This document shows, piece by piece, positions 21,641-35,255 of a stretch of DNA of 64,000 nt (position 1 is the first letter of the stretch; every line of letters begins with the position of its first letter). The stretch spans positions 434,001 to 498,000 of the forward strand of contig VZSF01001513.1 of NCBI GenBank assembly GCA_013398295.1, read 5' to 3'. The notes below the pieces were generated by a model. It saw nothing but the letters and a program-made list of their open reading frames with translations. It made no database searches and was not told where the DNA came from. The position numbers were made by a program, and so were the translations under genes. Source of the DNA: Chionis minor. Its lineage: Eukaryota > Chordata > Aves > Charadriiformes > Chionididae.

Positions 21641-24600
21641 TAAAATGAGAACATTTTCACAGATTTCTGGGTGAAATGCTTCCTCTTTGAATGTTCACGT
21701 GGGGGCCTCAGATGACATGATGCGAGCCCTGGCAATAGTACTCACAGAGCATGGGTGTGAATATTTTCTACAGTACTGTGATGCAATTTCTTTGACCCAT
21801 GTTAGAGTATCTAAAGCTCCATTGCAATTATCTGAGATTATTTCAGTGGCTGTGTAAAACATAGATTTGAAAAACGCTCTTACCTCACTACATTATTTAT
21901 GTGGTTACAATAACATCAAACCGAATAGCCTTAAGTAGAGCAGCACTATATTCCCTTTTTCTGTATTTCCTCTTCCACTGTGAGCAAAACAGAACAGCTT
22001 CTAAGGAGAAAAGCTCTTTGCTCTGGTTAGGAAAACAAAATTTTAGGAAGAATCCATCACAAAGTGAGTGCAAGTGAAGTAAAGCCAGTTTTGACTCCGT
22101 GCTACCTGCTTTAGGGTGTTACCTGTGCCACATGGTTCAGTTTTGCTAGAAGAGGAGACAAACAAACACACATCCAGGCAAAGACAGTCCCATGTAAATG
22201 TAACGGAGTGACAAGAATATTTCTTACATAAACCTGTCTTTCTATAATTTTTATTTTATATCTGGTTTGACTGCGTATTATTGTTTAAGAAAATGTTGTC
22301 TCTTTTGTAATAACATTTACTGAAAACTTAAAAATTTTTCCTAGGTAAAGGACAGCAGTTTGAGGCTTTTAAATATAGGAATTGTTTTGATCTGACGCTG
22401 ATTTGAGGTACAATTCTGCTGTCGCTATGTCACTGAAATGTTTTCTATTGCTTACAAAGAGCACAAGCTGTCTGCTTTCTGCATCAGAATTACCTTCTTG
22501 AGTTCAAGCCTGAGTTTTTGTGCACTTAAGCCTCTGCATTCCTAGCTACCCTAATCTTTGCTCATTTCAGCTTTTAGCGCAATGTTCAATCTTCATGTTT
22601 TTTAGCCCCTTCTGCTTGCCTTCTTGCTCAGGCCACTTAAAAACAGGCTTAAAGCAAACAACGTCCATCTTCCTTCAGATCTCTCTCTCCTTAAATTTAC
22701 TTACTCCTGGCACCCATTTCATTTCAGTCTGTTTAGTTGAGGTTTTGTGTGTGAGCTCCCAGCAGTTTAAAACTTGGGAGTCAATTCTAATTAGGGCAAG
22801 TTGAACTACTGTGTCTTCTATTAATTTTTAAAATGGTAACTAAAACTGTTGATACTGCCGTCCTGGCCACTGCACTACAGTTTGGTACAACCTGTTCTCA
22901 AGCAATTGAGAGTAAACCCGAGAAATCGCTTTTTTTGCCAGAGTAAGCTACATCTACACCAGTAAGTCAAACAGGGCCAAGGCGTGGAGTCATACACTGG
23001 CTCATGATCATCCATACTTTTACACTGTTAGCGTGGTTCATGGTACTGCTTTGCCCACAAACTTTGTTCCAAGGAATGTGGGGTATGGCTGAGGGGCATC
23101 GGCTACAGACATAAGCCAGATCAGGCCAGTTGGTCTCAGGACTAGGAAGTTCACAGATTGTTTTACTTACTAGCAAAGGCACAGCAAAGATGGTTATTCA
23201 AGTCTTTGAAACTACTCAGTTAAAGCAAACCCTAAGTTAAACTGGTGTAACTGTCAGGAAATCATTCTTTCCTCCTCTCTCCTCAGTACATCTCACTGTT
23301 TCCTCCCCCAGAAAAAAAACCAACCCAACAACATAGAAAAAAATCTCATAACAACAGAGCATCACAGAAAAATACAAAATAGTAAAATGAAAATACACAG
23401 CGGCAAGACAATTCTTATTCAGACAGCCAGGACAAATATAGGAAGTGTCCTCAGACACAGAAATAGATGACTTCTAGTTGTTGGTCACTGACTTTTTGTG
23501 GCGTCCCCTGTAAGGATTTCCTCAATACTAGAAGCCAGAGCCATTTTCTGTTCTCTACCTGGTGTGACACCGGTGTTTGACGCTGTAAAACTCTGCAGTG
23601 ATCCCAGCCACCTGCAGCTACGCTTGGTCCTGACCTTCTTCCAGATTTCCCATCCGTGACTTTTCAATTAGATTATAAACTGCTTGGCTTCGCTTTTTGT
23701 TTGCAAAGTGCTCGGCATGCTTTTACTGACACCTACATTAACTGTGTCTGTTTAAAAGGGGCATGTTACTCTTTAAAGGACAATGTTTTCCTCCAGACAA
23801 AGAGCTCCTGCTCATCAAGTCTCCCCTGCTGACCTACCGGGGTATTTGAATATGACTTGTGTTCCAGATGTGTCCTTCACATAAGGGTGAATTTTATTCA
23901 GGACTGCCTGAAGAAAGACTGCTGTCTGCTCGTTCCTCTACACCACACTGCTCTGACTTCTCTTCCTGTTTATTGACATTAAAAGCAGTTTTACTCAGAG
24001 AAATAACAAAAAGAGAAATCCAGAAAAACTCCAACATTTGCTGCAGGAGATGGGCCATTTATATGAAGATAAGATTTGTTTAGTATGATGGGACAGTGAT
24101 GGAACCCAGATTCCTTAAGTTGTTTTATCCATTTCCTTGCCATAACATACTTGCTTTAGTTTACATTAAGGGGTGTGACTAAATCACCTGTGTTTATATA
24201 AATAACAAATACAGAAGATGTTCAGGTTATTTGAACAAAACTCCACTTGACGATAATGCCATTTTGCTTGTGTGACATTAGTACTATGTAATTCTTCATG
24301 ATTATTCAAATTAAATATTAGAAGAAGTCAAGATACACATACACGAAGGACTTTTCCTCAGAAGAATAGCTATAGGTAAGGCTAGAAAATATCTGAACAC
24401 ACCATGTCATATGAATATATCATATCTGGATAAGTGACAGAAAGCAAGTATTTAATGTTTTTCTTTAAAAAAATCCAACTTTCCCACTTCCTTGCTATAG
24501 AAAAAACTTCTGATGGTGAAGAAGAAGAAATTATCATCAATATTTACATTCTGATTTGTAGATGCCTGTTCTGTGCCCATCATCCCTGCCCGGGTTCCAA

Positions 24601-26329
24601 GGTCACCAAGGACAACAGAAAGATTTGCGCCCCCTTTCTACATCTGGAATTCTCCAAATAAATATATATATATAAAAACCAATATTTATTCAATTTAAAT
24701 CTGTTATGATGAATCTAGAAAGGTTTCTTTCTGCGTGGGCTCTCTCATTGCACTAGTGCTGAAAAGGCTATTCATGCAGAGAACTAGAGAAAACTTTCTC
24801 TCTTGCAACATTTAAAATTAAGAGAGGGAGGGGAGGAGGAAAAGGTGGTGTCCAAAAGGCTGATTCTGCAGAGCTTTGTCTCCCTGAGCACCCGCTGTAG
24901 TCAGCCAGAACCCATGAAAAGCGACGTCAGGGAATCAGTCCTTTAGTAGCTGTTAGCCAACGACAGAATCAGATAACTAAAATTCTTTTCCTAATCCCCA
25001 CATGATTTTTTTTCCTTCATTATTAGTACTACTTTTTTGACAGTCTTTTAATAGCGCAGTTTTCCTCAGACAGTTATTCTTCCTTTGTTTGCATTAATGT
25101 ATTCCTCTTTGGTTTTAATAGAGGACTAAATTATAGTTTATTTAATTTTTTATACTCGTATTGTTAACAATTCCAGCCCAAATGTGGGACGGGGCTTGCT
25201 CTCTAGCGCAGGCACCCTCTGCTGGTCTTCCCAGAGCAAAACACAAAATATCCGAGAATTTTCATTAACAACCATCATTTTTAAGAGGAAAAATACATAC
25301 TTCTATTTCTAAACCCTTTGCTATCAGAATACAAATTATGAGGAAGATCAGCTTTGGGACTGTAAACTGAGCATGGGGAGAGCTTTTTAATTAATTCAAT
25401 AAAATAATTGCATAATCAAGCATGTGAACCTGTGGAATTTCTCAGCAAAAAGTCCAAAAGTGAACGTGGCCTAAAAAACCGATCACAGGCTGACCTGGCT
25501 TTTAGCAAAACCTCGTGATTGGCATTTTAATGAGGATATTATGTAAGGAGCTCTAGAAGCATATGGTTCCAAGGAATTTTTTTTCCTCTGTATCGTGGTT
25601 GATAAGTCATAGGCAGTAGTCCTGCTCAGATAGTACATGTTTTAAGGAGGTAAAGAGATACAGTGGCTAAATATTAGCTTCCATTCCAACAACACAATAA
25701 ACAGAGAGCTGATCTAATTATTCACCTGGGAAAATCCCTGGATGTCAGAGCAGTAAATTGGAGCACAGTGCTTTCTTAATCAGCTGAAGGATAAGACACG
25801 GTGGTGTTGGGAGAGGGTAAGTTTGGTGCACCTGGTACTCCAACAGTTCCTTTCTGGTAACTAAAACCAAGGAAAAGTAGCTTTTAAGACTGCTCTAGCT
25901 ACAACCAACATCTACAAAAGTTCCCTGCACTGCCCAGGATCAGGCAGACATGGGTCTGTCAGGAAGCTGGCCCCATTCCTCTTCCAAGGTGTACAGGATG
26001 ATACGCTGCAAGAAGTCTCAGTTAAAATCTAGAGGAACACAAATCCAAGATGTGTACGTGATCTGATGAGCGTTTCACCTGTTCCACTTTCACTCAACAT
26101 TAAGCCTCAGAGCAAGGAACTGGGTGCTTTGTTGAGGATCCATCAGCTTCCTGTGTATGGTAGCACAGGTGTCAACTCAGAGAGGTTCAGGAGAGCCACA
26201 GAGGACAGTAACATTTTATTTTGCATAGCTGAGTTTTTAAAGGATGTTAAAAAGCATTTTATATGACACATCAACAGGCAAGATACACAAGTATTTAAAT
26301 CAAAGCTACGTAAGCAACCTCCTAGTCCT

Positions 26330-26704
26330 TCTTGGGTAAGTAAATTCTTCAACTTACTGGATAAAGTGCAGTGGAGGACCACCAAGATGAAGAGAGACTT
26401 AGAGAACCATCTTTGTCCAGTTGTAAGAAGAGAAGGGTAAGAGGAGATTTTATCACTGTCTTCAACTGCAGATTGTTCAGAGGTACGTAGTGGTAAGACA
26501 ACAAACAACGGACACAAAGTGCAATGTGAAATTCTGATTGGAAACACAGAAACAGGTGCTCAGAGAGGTGGAATTTCCATCCTCAGTGATATTCAAAACT
26601 GGACAAAGATCTAAGCAACCCCATCTCACTGGACCTGCTTTGAGCCAGGACTTGAACTAGATAAATTGCAGAAGTCCATTCCAACCAAAATTATTTTACG
26701 ATAA
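26330..26704 (+). repeat. Old CR1 3' fragment
   Basis: A degraded CR1 3' end: GTGGAGGACCACCAAGATGA at about 26370, a remnant of the GAGATTTTATCACTGTCTTC motif, and a tail CCATTCCAACCAAAATTATT. It is much more diverged than the copies at 20940 and 27662. Boundaries are approximate. Confidence 0.7.
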
Positions 26705-27661
26705 ATGGCTACTGTATCATTAATCCAGTGTAAACTGATTAAAGTAATTTTGACAGTACTAATGTTTCCCTGAGCAAACAGGAAATTTAAACTGAATCCA
26801 GACTTGCTGGGGTCAGTGGGAATCTTGAGTTTAATTTGAAAGGCACCGGATCAACTTCAACGCTTTTAGGATTTGTGTTCAGAAAAGATCCTAAACTTCA
26901 TTTCTGTAGACAGCACTAAAAATTGCATCAGGGTGGTGGTGTTTTTTCCTGCGGGTTTCTCAGTAGGTTGCTTTCCCAGCGAGATGAGAATGAAGCATTC
27001 CACAACCCCTGTCTCTGAGTATGCACAAATTCTACCTGGAGAGTCAGCAGCAGAATAAAGTGTTTGGTCAGTGCACTGAAGGTACGCACTGCAGTTTGCA
27101 CTCGCAGGAAAATTCCTACTTGCTAACTGTTATGGGTAATGAGCCTCTCATCTAACTTGGGTTCAGCTCAGGTCAACTGCTGCTTTCACGTTGAGACATT
27201 GTCTATATTAATTGAAATTTATGTCATAGAATGGCAATCTTGTGACCTCCCTAGAGTGAGCTAATGATTCCATTCCCGTTTTCAGCAGGCTGCTCTGACG
27301 TGACATCGCCAATCATTTCCCTTTTTCACCTCATTGTTTTTCTCGTCTCGGTAAGACAAAGTTTTTTCCTCTTCGTTATCTTGTCTTTTACAAGGGATTA
27401 TATTATTTATTTTGAACAAAACAAAGGAGTAATTAAAATGTGACACCCTAAAGTCAAGTACTACCCAATTATTTTAATTATTCCTATGAAGGTTAAAAAA
27501 TGCAAAAAATAAGTGCACTTGTAAAAATATAATGTATGCTTTTACACACACAAATATAATGGAAACAGATTTACCTTAATAAATACCTGAGCGATATACT
27601 ACAATGAATAAAAACAAGCATGAAACCAAACATATTTCAAATCCTTAAAAGAAAGAGCTGC

Positions 27662-28687
27662 ACTCAACAGCTCGATGTCAAGGGGTGACCAGTGATGAGT
27701 GGTGCTCCGCAGGGGTCAGTACTGGGGCCAATGCTGTTCAACATCCTTGTTGGCAACACGGACAGTGGGACTGAGTGCACCCTCAGCAAGTTTGCCGGTG
27801 ACACCGAGCTGTGTGGAGTGGTTGACGTGCTGGAGGGAAGGGATGCCATCCAGAGGCAACTCGACAGGCTTGAGAGGTGGGCCCGTGCCAGCCTCATGAA
27901 GTTCAACAAGGCCAAGTGCAAGGTCCTGTACATGGGTCAGGGCAATCCCAAGCACAGATACAGGCTGGGCGGACAATGGATTGAGAGCAGCCCTGAGGAG
28001 AGGGATTAGGGGGTGTTGGTGGATGAGAAGCTCAGCATGAGCCGGCAGTGCACGCTCACAGCCCAGGTAGCCAAGAACATTCTGGGCTGCATGAAAAGAA
28101 GCACGGCCAGCAGGTCGAGGGAGGTGATTCTGTCCCTCCAGTCCGCTCTTGTGAGATCCCACCTGGAATACTGCGTACAGCTCTGGAGCCCCCAGCACAA
28201 GAAGGTCATGGACCTGTTGCAGTGAGTCCAGAGGAGGGCCACAAAGATGGTCAGAGGGATGGAGCACCTCTGCTATGAGGACAGGCTGAGAGAGTTGGGG
28301 TTGTTCAGCCTGGAGAAGAGAAGGCTCCGGGGAGACCTTACAGCAACCTTCTAGTACTTAAAAAGGGCCTGCAGGAAAGATGGGGAGGGACTCTTTATCA
28401 GGGACTGTAGCGATAGGATGAGGGGTAACGGTTTTAAACTGAAAGAGGGTAAATTTACATTAGGTATTGGGAAGAAATTCTTTACTGTGAGGTTGGTCAG
28501 ACACTGGAACAGGCTGCCCAGGGAAGTTGTGGTTGTCCCATCCCTGAAAGTGTTTAAGGCCAGGTTGGATGGGGCTTTGAGCAACCTGGTCTAGTGGAAG
28601 GTGCCTGGTCTCCCATGGCAGGAGAGTTAGAACTAGATGATCTTTAATGTTTCTTTCAACCCAAACCATTCTATAATTCTAGGATTC
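27662..28687 (+). mobile_element. CR1 LINE, 5'-truncated, relatively well preserved
   Basis: About 1 kb of CR1 from the RT palm to the 3' end. The open frame at 27692-28009 reads [19 protein letters not shown] and then [11 protein letters not shown], where the catalytic FADD box is again FAGD. It then runs through [20 protein letters not shown]. Stops at 28006-28008 and near 28222 interrupt the ORF. The 3' end is CCATTCTATAATTCTAGGAT. The divergence looks low compared with its neighbours. Confidence 0.92.
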
Positions 28688-29919
28688 AAATCACATTCCC
28701 AAATCTCTCAAGAAGTAATTTGACTCCTAATCCATTGGATTAACTGAAGTTTTGTGAGAAGGAAGGATACCTTTCTGTTCAGGGTGGAGACTTGAATTAT
28801 CTCCAAGTAAAATTCCATGTTTTGAGTAATACTCTGATATTAAGGTGCACCATATTACATGCACTTCAAATTTTTACAAAAGAATTTATCCTAATGTGAC
28901 CTGCAAAATGAGATTTTCCTTCCCTGATAGGTTCCTCCTGCTGAAACTCTGAGCTTGAACTGCACAACAAGCAGTTTCTTTTCATAATGGCCCTTGTTGC
29001 TTTGCACCATCCCCAAAGAAACACAAGACTGTCGGGGTGTGGGTGGAAGGGTTGTCACAAAAACGCTAAAAATCCAAATTACTATCTGTTTTGCTTCCTT
29101 AAGAAAATAACCACATACAGCTTGTGATCTCATATCCATTTTTGTCATGTGCTTTAAGCCAGCAAACAGGAAACAATGTCTTTCCTTCTTACAGTCACAC
29201 CACATCAGCACCTATGTAATGAAACTAAATTTAAACTTCATTTATGTTGTCAACTAAAAAAGGCATTAAGTGGCAAAATCCATATCCAGAACAGGATTAT
29301 CCTTTAAATCCTGGACTCTCCAGAATCCTTGGTACTGTGGGAAACCTATTTTCCAAAATGCTAAGCAATATTCAGATTTCAAATATCTCCACACCTTGGC
29401 TGTTTGATTCTGACATGTTGCTTTTAGTTTCATTTAACTGTTTAAGTGACAGAAAAAAATTTCTCTCCTCAGCTGTGTCCCAGCTAACAGGCTTATTAAA
29501 AGATACAACCGATTGAACAGTGTATGAATGAATGTAGCAAAAAGTAAGTTGTGTTTGGTTGTACAAAGAAGGTGACTAGATCCGGCTATTTAAAGAAGAA
29601 AATTACTATTAACACAGAACATGGAGTTTACAGAATATAAATCTTATCCTCTCATCAGAACTAATCTCCTTCACATATGGAAATTCCGATCTATCAAATT
29701 TCAGAATTTCTTGCTTGAATGTTAATAATTATAAAACTCTTAAGAGCATCATAAGACTCTTGATGACTTGGTATGAAGTGTTCCTATGTATCAACAGTCA
29801 GACATGCAATTTTAGCTGTGATTGCTGAGCTAATTTTTAGGTTAAACAACCGACAATTGTAGGCAGGCCATTAAAATTGGCTGGGATAACAGCCGTTTTT
29901 ACAACATGCTAATGACTAA

Positions 29920-29985
29920 GGGTTTGATCCTGCAACACTAAGGTCAATGGAAGCTTTGTCACTGACTCCAGTGAGGATACAAGCC
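29920..29985. repeat. Probable ancient palindromic MITE-like relic
   Basis: The termini are near inverted repeats: GGTTTGATCC at 29921-29930 against GGATACAAGCC at 29975-29985. The core (GTCAATGGAAGC, then CACTGACTCCAGTG) resembles an old amniote interspersed repeat of the form GATCCTGCA...GTCAATGG...ATTGACTTCAATGG...GGATC. The family assignment is from memory and I cannot name the consensus. Confidence 0.45.
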
Positions 29986-32900
29986 TTCATGCACAGACTA
30001 CTAATAGCAAATGAAAACAGCAACTTACATATACCCTCACATTTTTAAAACAGAAGAACCATCTAATGAACGGAACAGGCTAGAGCTGAGCTGATAAACT
30101 ATTCTGGTTGTTCTCTACTTCCCAGCTTGTCTTATAGCACAAGAAGATCTTGTCAAGAAAATGAGACTCTCAGCGATGGAACACAAAGACATTGTAAGCA
30201 TTCACCACCAACAGATGAAGCTTCAATCAAGTGTACCCCCCCTCAGGTTGGAAAGGACTGTAGGAAGGTGTCAGTCCTGGAGTCCTGTCATGTGAGAATT
30301 TGACCCAGCCTTTAGAACACTTCATATCAACTTAAGTTTTCTACTAATGTTGCTTTTAGCTGTTCCATGGTTTCTACTCTGAAGAGTAATGACAATGGTC
30401 CCAATGAGACTATTCACATTGTGCCATCATGAATCTGGTAGATGGCATAGAAGCCAAAATGAATTGGCATACCCTGGAATGCCGTGCCGGCACTTCTTCA
30501 GGCATCAAACATGTCCACTTCGTCCCTTTTTATGTAACAGGGGACACATGCTTTCTAGTAAGACTTTTCCATTTCAATTACTGAGGCAGATGAGATTCTA
30601 AAGAGCAGGGGGGGAATCAATATTTAAATGGTTCTCCTTTTTCTTTCATTTTTCATTTTCTTTAAAATGCTTGTAGACTATATTTATGTTCTTTTTTAAT
30701 TTCCCCATTTCACATGAAAAGCTAATTTTCATGGCCACCAGGTTTCCAGTGACATTTTGCTACCGATAGAAGGAACCATGTGAAATGCAGGTGATTTGCA
30801 GACGGGCTCTGAAAACCTTGACAAATTGCATTTATCTTCCTGAGATGCCTGAATTTTTGTCTTCTGACTTTTGTGTAAGTTTTGGACTTTTGTAGAAATT
30901 GGGAGGTGCCATGCTTTTCCCATATTTTTCATACAAAGAAGTATGAGGAAAAACAGCAGGACAAAAAAAAAAACAATATTCTAGAATAAAGCTTTATACT
31001 AATTTTCAGCATAAAAGGATTTTCCCTCTATTGATATTTAGGTCTTTGCTTTTGCTGATTTTCCTGAATCACAGGTTACTTCCGCCAGCAAATTCTCACC
31101 GGAAAAGTAAAACTCCTGACTGAATATTGCGTTCATTGCGTAGAATAAGAAACCCACGCTGTCATGCCCTGATGATTTTGTACTTAATTTTGTAGACTAA
31201 AAATTACTAGCGTTTGTTTTTAACAAATATCCTAACTGTTTGAATGTTGTTTTAAGAAGCTGACAGGAGAGCATAAATCTCATCTCGGAGGGGCCAAAGC
31301 GTGGCAGTTTGCGTAGCACTCTGCAAGACTCCAGCAGAAAGCGAATCCTATCAGAACTGCTGCGTTTCAATAATGTGCGACATCTGCATACAGTGTTTTC
31401 AAAAGACCAAACTCTTTGTGACATCTTTCAGATAAATTCAGTTTGGATCCAGGATACTCCCTAGGTGTGCTCTTTTGATGATTTAAACATCATGCGATTA
31501 TTAATCATAGCTATAGTACTGGCATTTTATGGAGTTCCCAATGGCACAGCTGCCTGAGCAGATGCCTACAGATGTGATCACACCAGGGCGTTGCAGGAAT
31601 AGTACCAAGAAGACGTAAAGCCTGCAGCATAGCAATTCAGCCGGCTTCTACATTCCAAAAATAGGTACAGCCCACTGGAGGAGATGGGGCAGGGCATCAG
31701 CACCTCATAAGCCAAGTATAAACTTCTGGCAAGTTCATGAGCACACTATTACAGGCCACACATATTGTGAATATGAAAACTTCTATTAGATAACCTCTAA
31801 GCACCACAGGTAATTAATTCATTTTAGCTATCAAAAAAGTAAGGGTCTAGTCTAGGTGGTCACCTCAGCTTCTTCTGTAGTCACAGAATCTACAGGAGAG
31901 AAAAAGGCACCTTCAGAAGGCAACTCACCCAACCTGCTTTAGACACCAGTGTAAGCAGAGGAGTAATGATCATCTGAAGGTGCCCGTCTCTCTCTGCTGG
32001 ACCAAGACAGCCTGGACAACAGCTTGATTATATACCTGGTTTTTAGATGAGTGTTACTGGGTGATATAAATCATATTCCACACAACACAAAACCCCAGAG
32101 CCTACCAGTTTTTTAGGCTGCAGAGTGACTTCAAATGCACTACTTCCCATCTATGTAAAATATTCGTGGTAGGCAATAGGAGAAACAGGGATGATAAGTA
32201 AGGGAAGCTGAAACCGAAAGGCTCTGCTTTTCCTGACCTTTTGAATAAACTACATGTGAGACACTGAAAGGACAGCTTTTTCACTTGGGGATCAAGAAAT
32301 CTAAATCATGCAACGCAACAGGTAATATTTGTACTATATGTCCCCTGTTTAAGCAACATAGAGACAAAATTCCGATACCTCACGATAATACCTTATAATA
32401 AAAGAAGCTTAACCAACTGGTATTAAAACTGAAAGAGTTCAAAGGAGCATTGGGCGATACCAACATGCAGAAACTGCATCAGACTGGCATAGGATATGGT
32501 CATTACGATGGAAACTGATTCCAAAACACAGTTAAATTGCCACGTGATCCCAGTAGTAACTGCAATCCCATATTCTCTTTTTATGAGAAATGATGTCATT
32601 GGGAACAGCTTTATTGGCGAAAGTGTGGAATTTTCTAAACCGACCGTTTCATTGAATACCTTGGACAAAATCATCCTCCTGACGGCAACAACCAGGCATA
32701 CGTTGAAAAAAGCATAAGTGGTAAATATCTGTTTATTTAGATACATAGGTGGCAGGGTTTTTTTAATACTCTTGGCAAATACCATCCATCTTAAGATTTT
32801 TTAAATGCTGTAACAGGAAGCAGGAAAAAAATCCTCAAAAATTACACGCTCTAAAAATATCCTGTGGAACAGCACATCATTTTAAATATGATTTATTATG

Positions 32901-33383
32901 TTAATAGAAATTTCTTGTTCCAAACACTGATTCTTCTCAGTAATTCAGCCATGGTTTATGATGCAGCGTTGAAAGAGCTCGTCAATGGTTCTTGTTACTG
33001 ACCCTTTGACTGTGGTGCTAATGACTCTAGTGACTACAGGTCCCAGGCAGCTGTAACCCATCTTGATCTAGAGCTAAAGGGAAAATAAAGAGCTGTATGC
33101 TGGGAGATGTAGTCTCATCAGCTACAAATATGCATAGTCGAGGCATATGTTAAACACAGTTGTTTTATCTTAATTAAACGCAATGTTTGAATTTCTTGTA
33201 AATGCTTATTACCATTGTCAGTACAAAAGGCCGGGCAAAACTAGCAAGCTAAGTAAAAGTTACACTTTAAGAAAATACTGTGGTAATTTGACTCCATCCA
33301 ATTTCCCAAGAAAAACATATAAATAGAAAATGACAGCAGCAAACTCTCTGCTGTCATTACATTCCTGCAGCTTAAAACTAGGG

Positions 33384-33485
33384 CAAAAAAAAAAAAAAAA
33401 AAAAAAAAAGCCGGCCCATNTGGTCCTTTTCCTCAGTGTTAAAAAAAGGAAAAAAAAAAAAAAAAAAAAAAAAAGCCGGGCCATG
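33384..33485. repeat. Twin poly-A / GCCGG block with an ambiguous base
   Basis: Two A-runs of about 24 are each followed by a near-identical GCCGG[C/G]CCAT sequence, about 65 bp apart. An N sits at 33420 directly after the first. The pattern suggests an unresolved homopolymer or misjoined reads, though a short tandem duplication is possible. Confidence 0.6.
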
Positions 33486-34052
33486 TTTTTGTTCACTTGT
33501 ATTTAAAAAAACAAAAAAACCCAACAAAACAACAAAACACACAAAACCTCAACTGTAGGTCACACTAAATAGAATCTAAATGAAATCCACACTTGTATAT
33601 AATTCCAAATGTTAGGAGAGATTTACTGAAGTGGAAAAGGAGGGTGAAAAATTAAATTTATGTTTAGGTTCAGAGGTTAAAGCAGCATGGCACATGCCTG
33701 CAGGAACATTTCTCCGTAATTGCTGTCTTGCCTGTATATTGCAAAAGGTTGTGGGGTTTAGGTTTTGGTGTGGTTTTTTTTTTTGGGGGGGGGGGTACGG
33801 ACGGACACGGGGACGGAGTTTTTAAAATCTGAACTGTATTAGAACTGTAACTTGTCTTTGTATACCAACAGGAAATTAAAAGTTGCATGGACGGAGATTA
33901 TGTGAATTACTTCACGACCTTCGAAAATCTCGCTTTCACTGTGGAATAGGCAGCATCTATTCTGTTGCACCGCAACATATTTTTCAGAATATTTTGCATT
34001 TAAATCTCCTTGGTATTTGTTTCCACTAACAAATTTTGCAGCATTTAACTAC

Positions 34053-34092
34053 AGTTCAGAGGCCTGAAGCAGTTCAGAGGCCTGAAGCAGTT
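34053..34092. repeat. 18-bp tandem duplication
   Basis: The unit AGTTCAGAGGCCTGAAGC occurs twice without mismatch (34053-34070 and 34071-34088), followed by the first four bases of a third copy. Confidence 0.9.
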
Positions 34093-35140
34093 AACACAAC
34101 GCTGAGCGGTGCAGAGTGGCGTTCAGTGTCATGCTAACAAACACGATGGGGTGGGTATAGCGAGATGGGCTCCAAACGCACCATTCAGTCGCCGTCAGCG
34201 ATGGAAACGGGGGGTTTTGTAATCACGCTCAAAGACAGTCAGCTATCTATTGCAGGAAGGCAACGACGAGGTTTTGTTGTATTTATTACAGCTTTTTTAG
34301 CTATCTCCGGGTTTGCTTTGCTGGTTTTGTAGTTCTTATCTACGCAAAAGCCCTCAATTAACCCTTCAGTCGGGTTGAAGCTGCGCTGATTGTTATCTCC
34401 AATGGCTGGGGGAACATAACCAGCCATTTGACGGCTTTCCAAACATTCACTTTAGGGATACCTAAACATGCGGCTGTTTGGTCCGATTGCTGTTAGCGAC
34501 GTAAACCATCTAAACCAGATAACCTTCCAGATTCTTTAGCCAAGTACCCACTTCACCCTTCCCCAGCCCTCCTCAGCATCTCCCCGTAGTCAGTTCCTTC
34601 TTCACAGCCTTGAAACTGCGAGGCATCCCTAATCCTGCCTTTAAAAGCACTCCTCCTCGCATCCGCCCCACCTCCACAAATCCCCGGCCCTGTGATTTAA
34701 CCCTGGCTTGCTGGAATTAACCCCCCCCAACACACAACTCCGTCACCCCTCTCCCACCGCAAGCCGCCTCCAGCGTTCCCACCGACCCGCCGCGCTCCCA
34801 AACGGGAGCAGCTCGAGCCAACAGCCCGCCCTCGCCATGCTGCTCCGCGCGGACCGGCGGGAGGGAGCCGCTCCCTGCCCAACCCGTCCCTTTTGACAAC
34901 AGGCCAGCCCTTCATCAAAGGGCAGCTGGAAAACCACGGGATTATCAAACCCATTAGGCGTTCGTTACGGGTAATCCGCTGCTGATTTCGCCAGCGGTTG
35001 GCGCTTTTCGGCGGGGGAAGCCCGCAGGCCTCAGCTTTTAGGCGGGTCTGCGCGGCGGCCGGGCCGGGTGACGGGCCGGCGCGGGGGGGGGAGCTTTGCC
35101 TCAGCCAGGCCCCGCCGAGGGGGGAAAAGCAGCAGGCCGC

Positions 35141-35188
35141 GATCCCGATCCCGATTCCGATCCCAATCCCGATTCCGATCCCGATCCC
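35141..35188. repeat. Hexamer tandem repeat (GATCCC)8
   Basis: Eight consecutive 6-bp units, five GATCCC, two GATTCC and one AATCCC, inside the PPM1A CpG island. It produces artificial Ile-Gly or Arg-Asp open frames. Confidence 0.95.
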
Positions 35189-35255
35189 TCGGCCGCAGCC
35201 AAACCCACAACATGAAAGACCGCGAACGGCCTCACCGGCTTCACACACACACGCA

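Larger units (their letters stand above)
18351..34690. other. Intergenic region between DHRS7 and PPM1A
   Basis: About 16 kb of AT-rich DNA between the two CpG islands. It contains CR1 copies at about 20940-21640, 26330-26704 and 27662-28687, a probable MITE relic at about 29920-29985, a twin poly-A block at 33384-33475 and an 18-bp tandem duplication at 34053-34088. I could not find any exon with splice sites and recognisable protein content. TAAT-rich stretches (for example 25370-25560) look like possible conserved non-coding DNA, but that cannot be shown without alignment. Confidence 0.7.

Noticed and set aside
25370..25560. TAAT-rich stretch as a conserved enhancer
   Set aside because: It looks like conserved non-coding DNA by composition, but nothing in one sequence can show conservation.
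27692..28278. Open frames of 66-183 codons on both strands as host genes
   Set aside because: CR1 ORF2 and its antisense shadow; the element is 5'-truncated and carries stops.
30241..30290. Possible minus-strand CR1 3' end (AGGTTGGAAAGGACTG)
   Set aside because: Only about 15 bp matches; without the tail or a second motif it is not enough to call.
31857..32000. Repeat-like stretch with CACAGAATC and GATCATCTGAAGG words
   Set aside because: It vaguely resembles an old CR1 3' end in reverse, but I could not extend it convincingly.
34697..35248. 183-codon minus-strand frame with Ile-Gly repeats
   Set aside because: It is produced by the GATCCC hexamer array and CpG-rich DNA. It has no recognisable domain.
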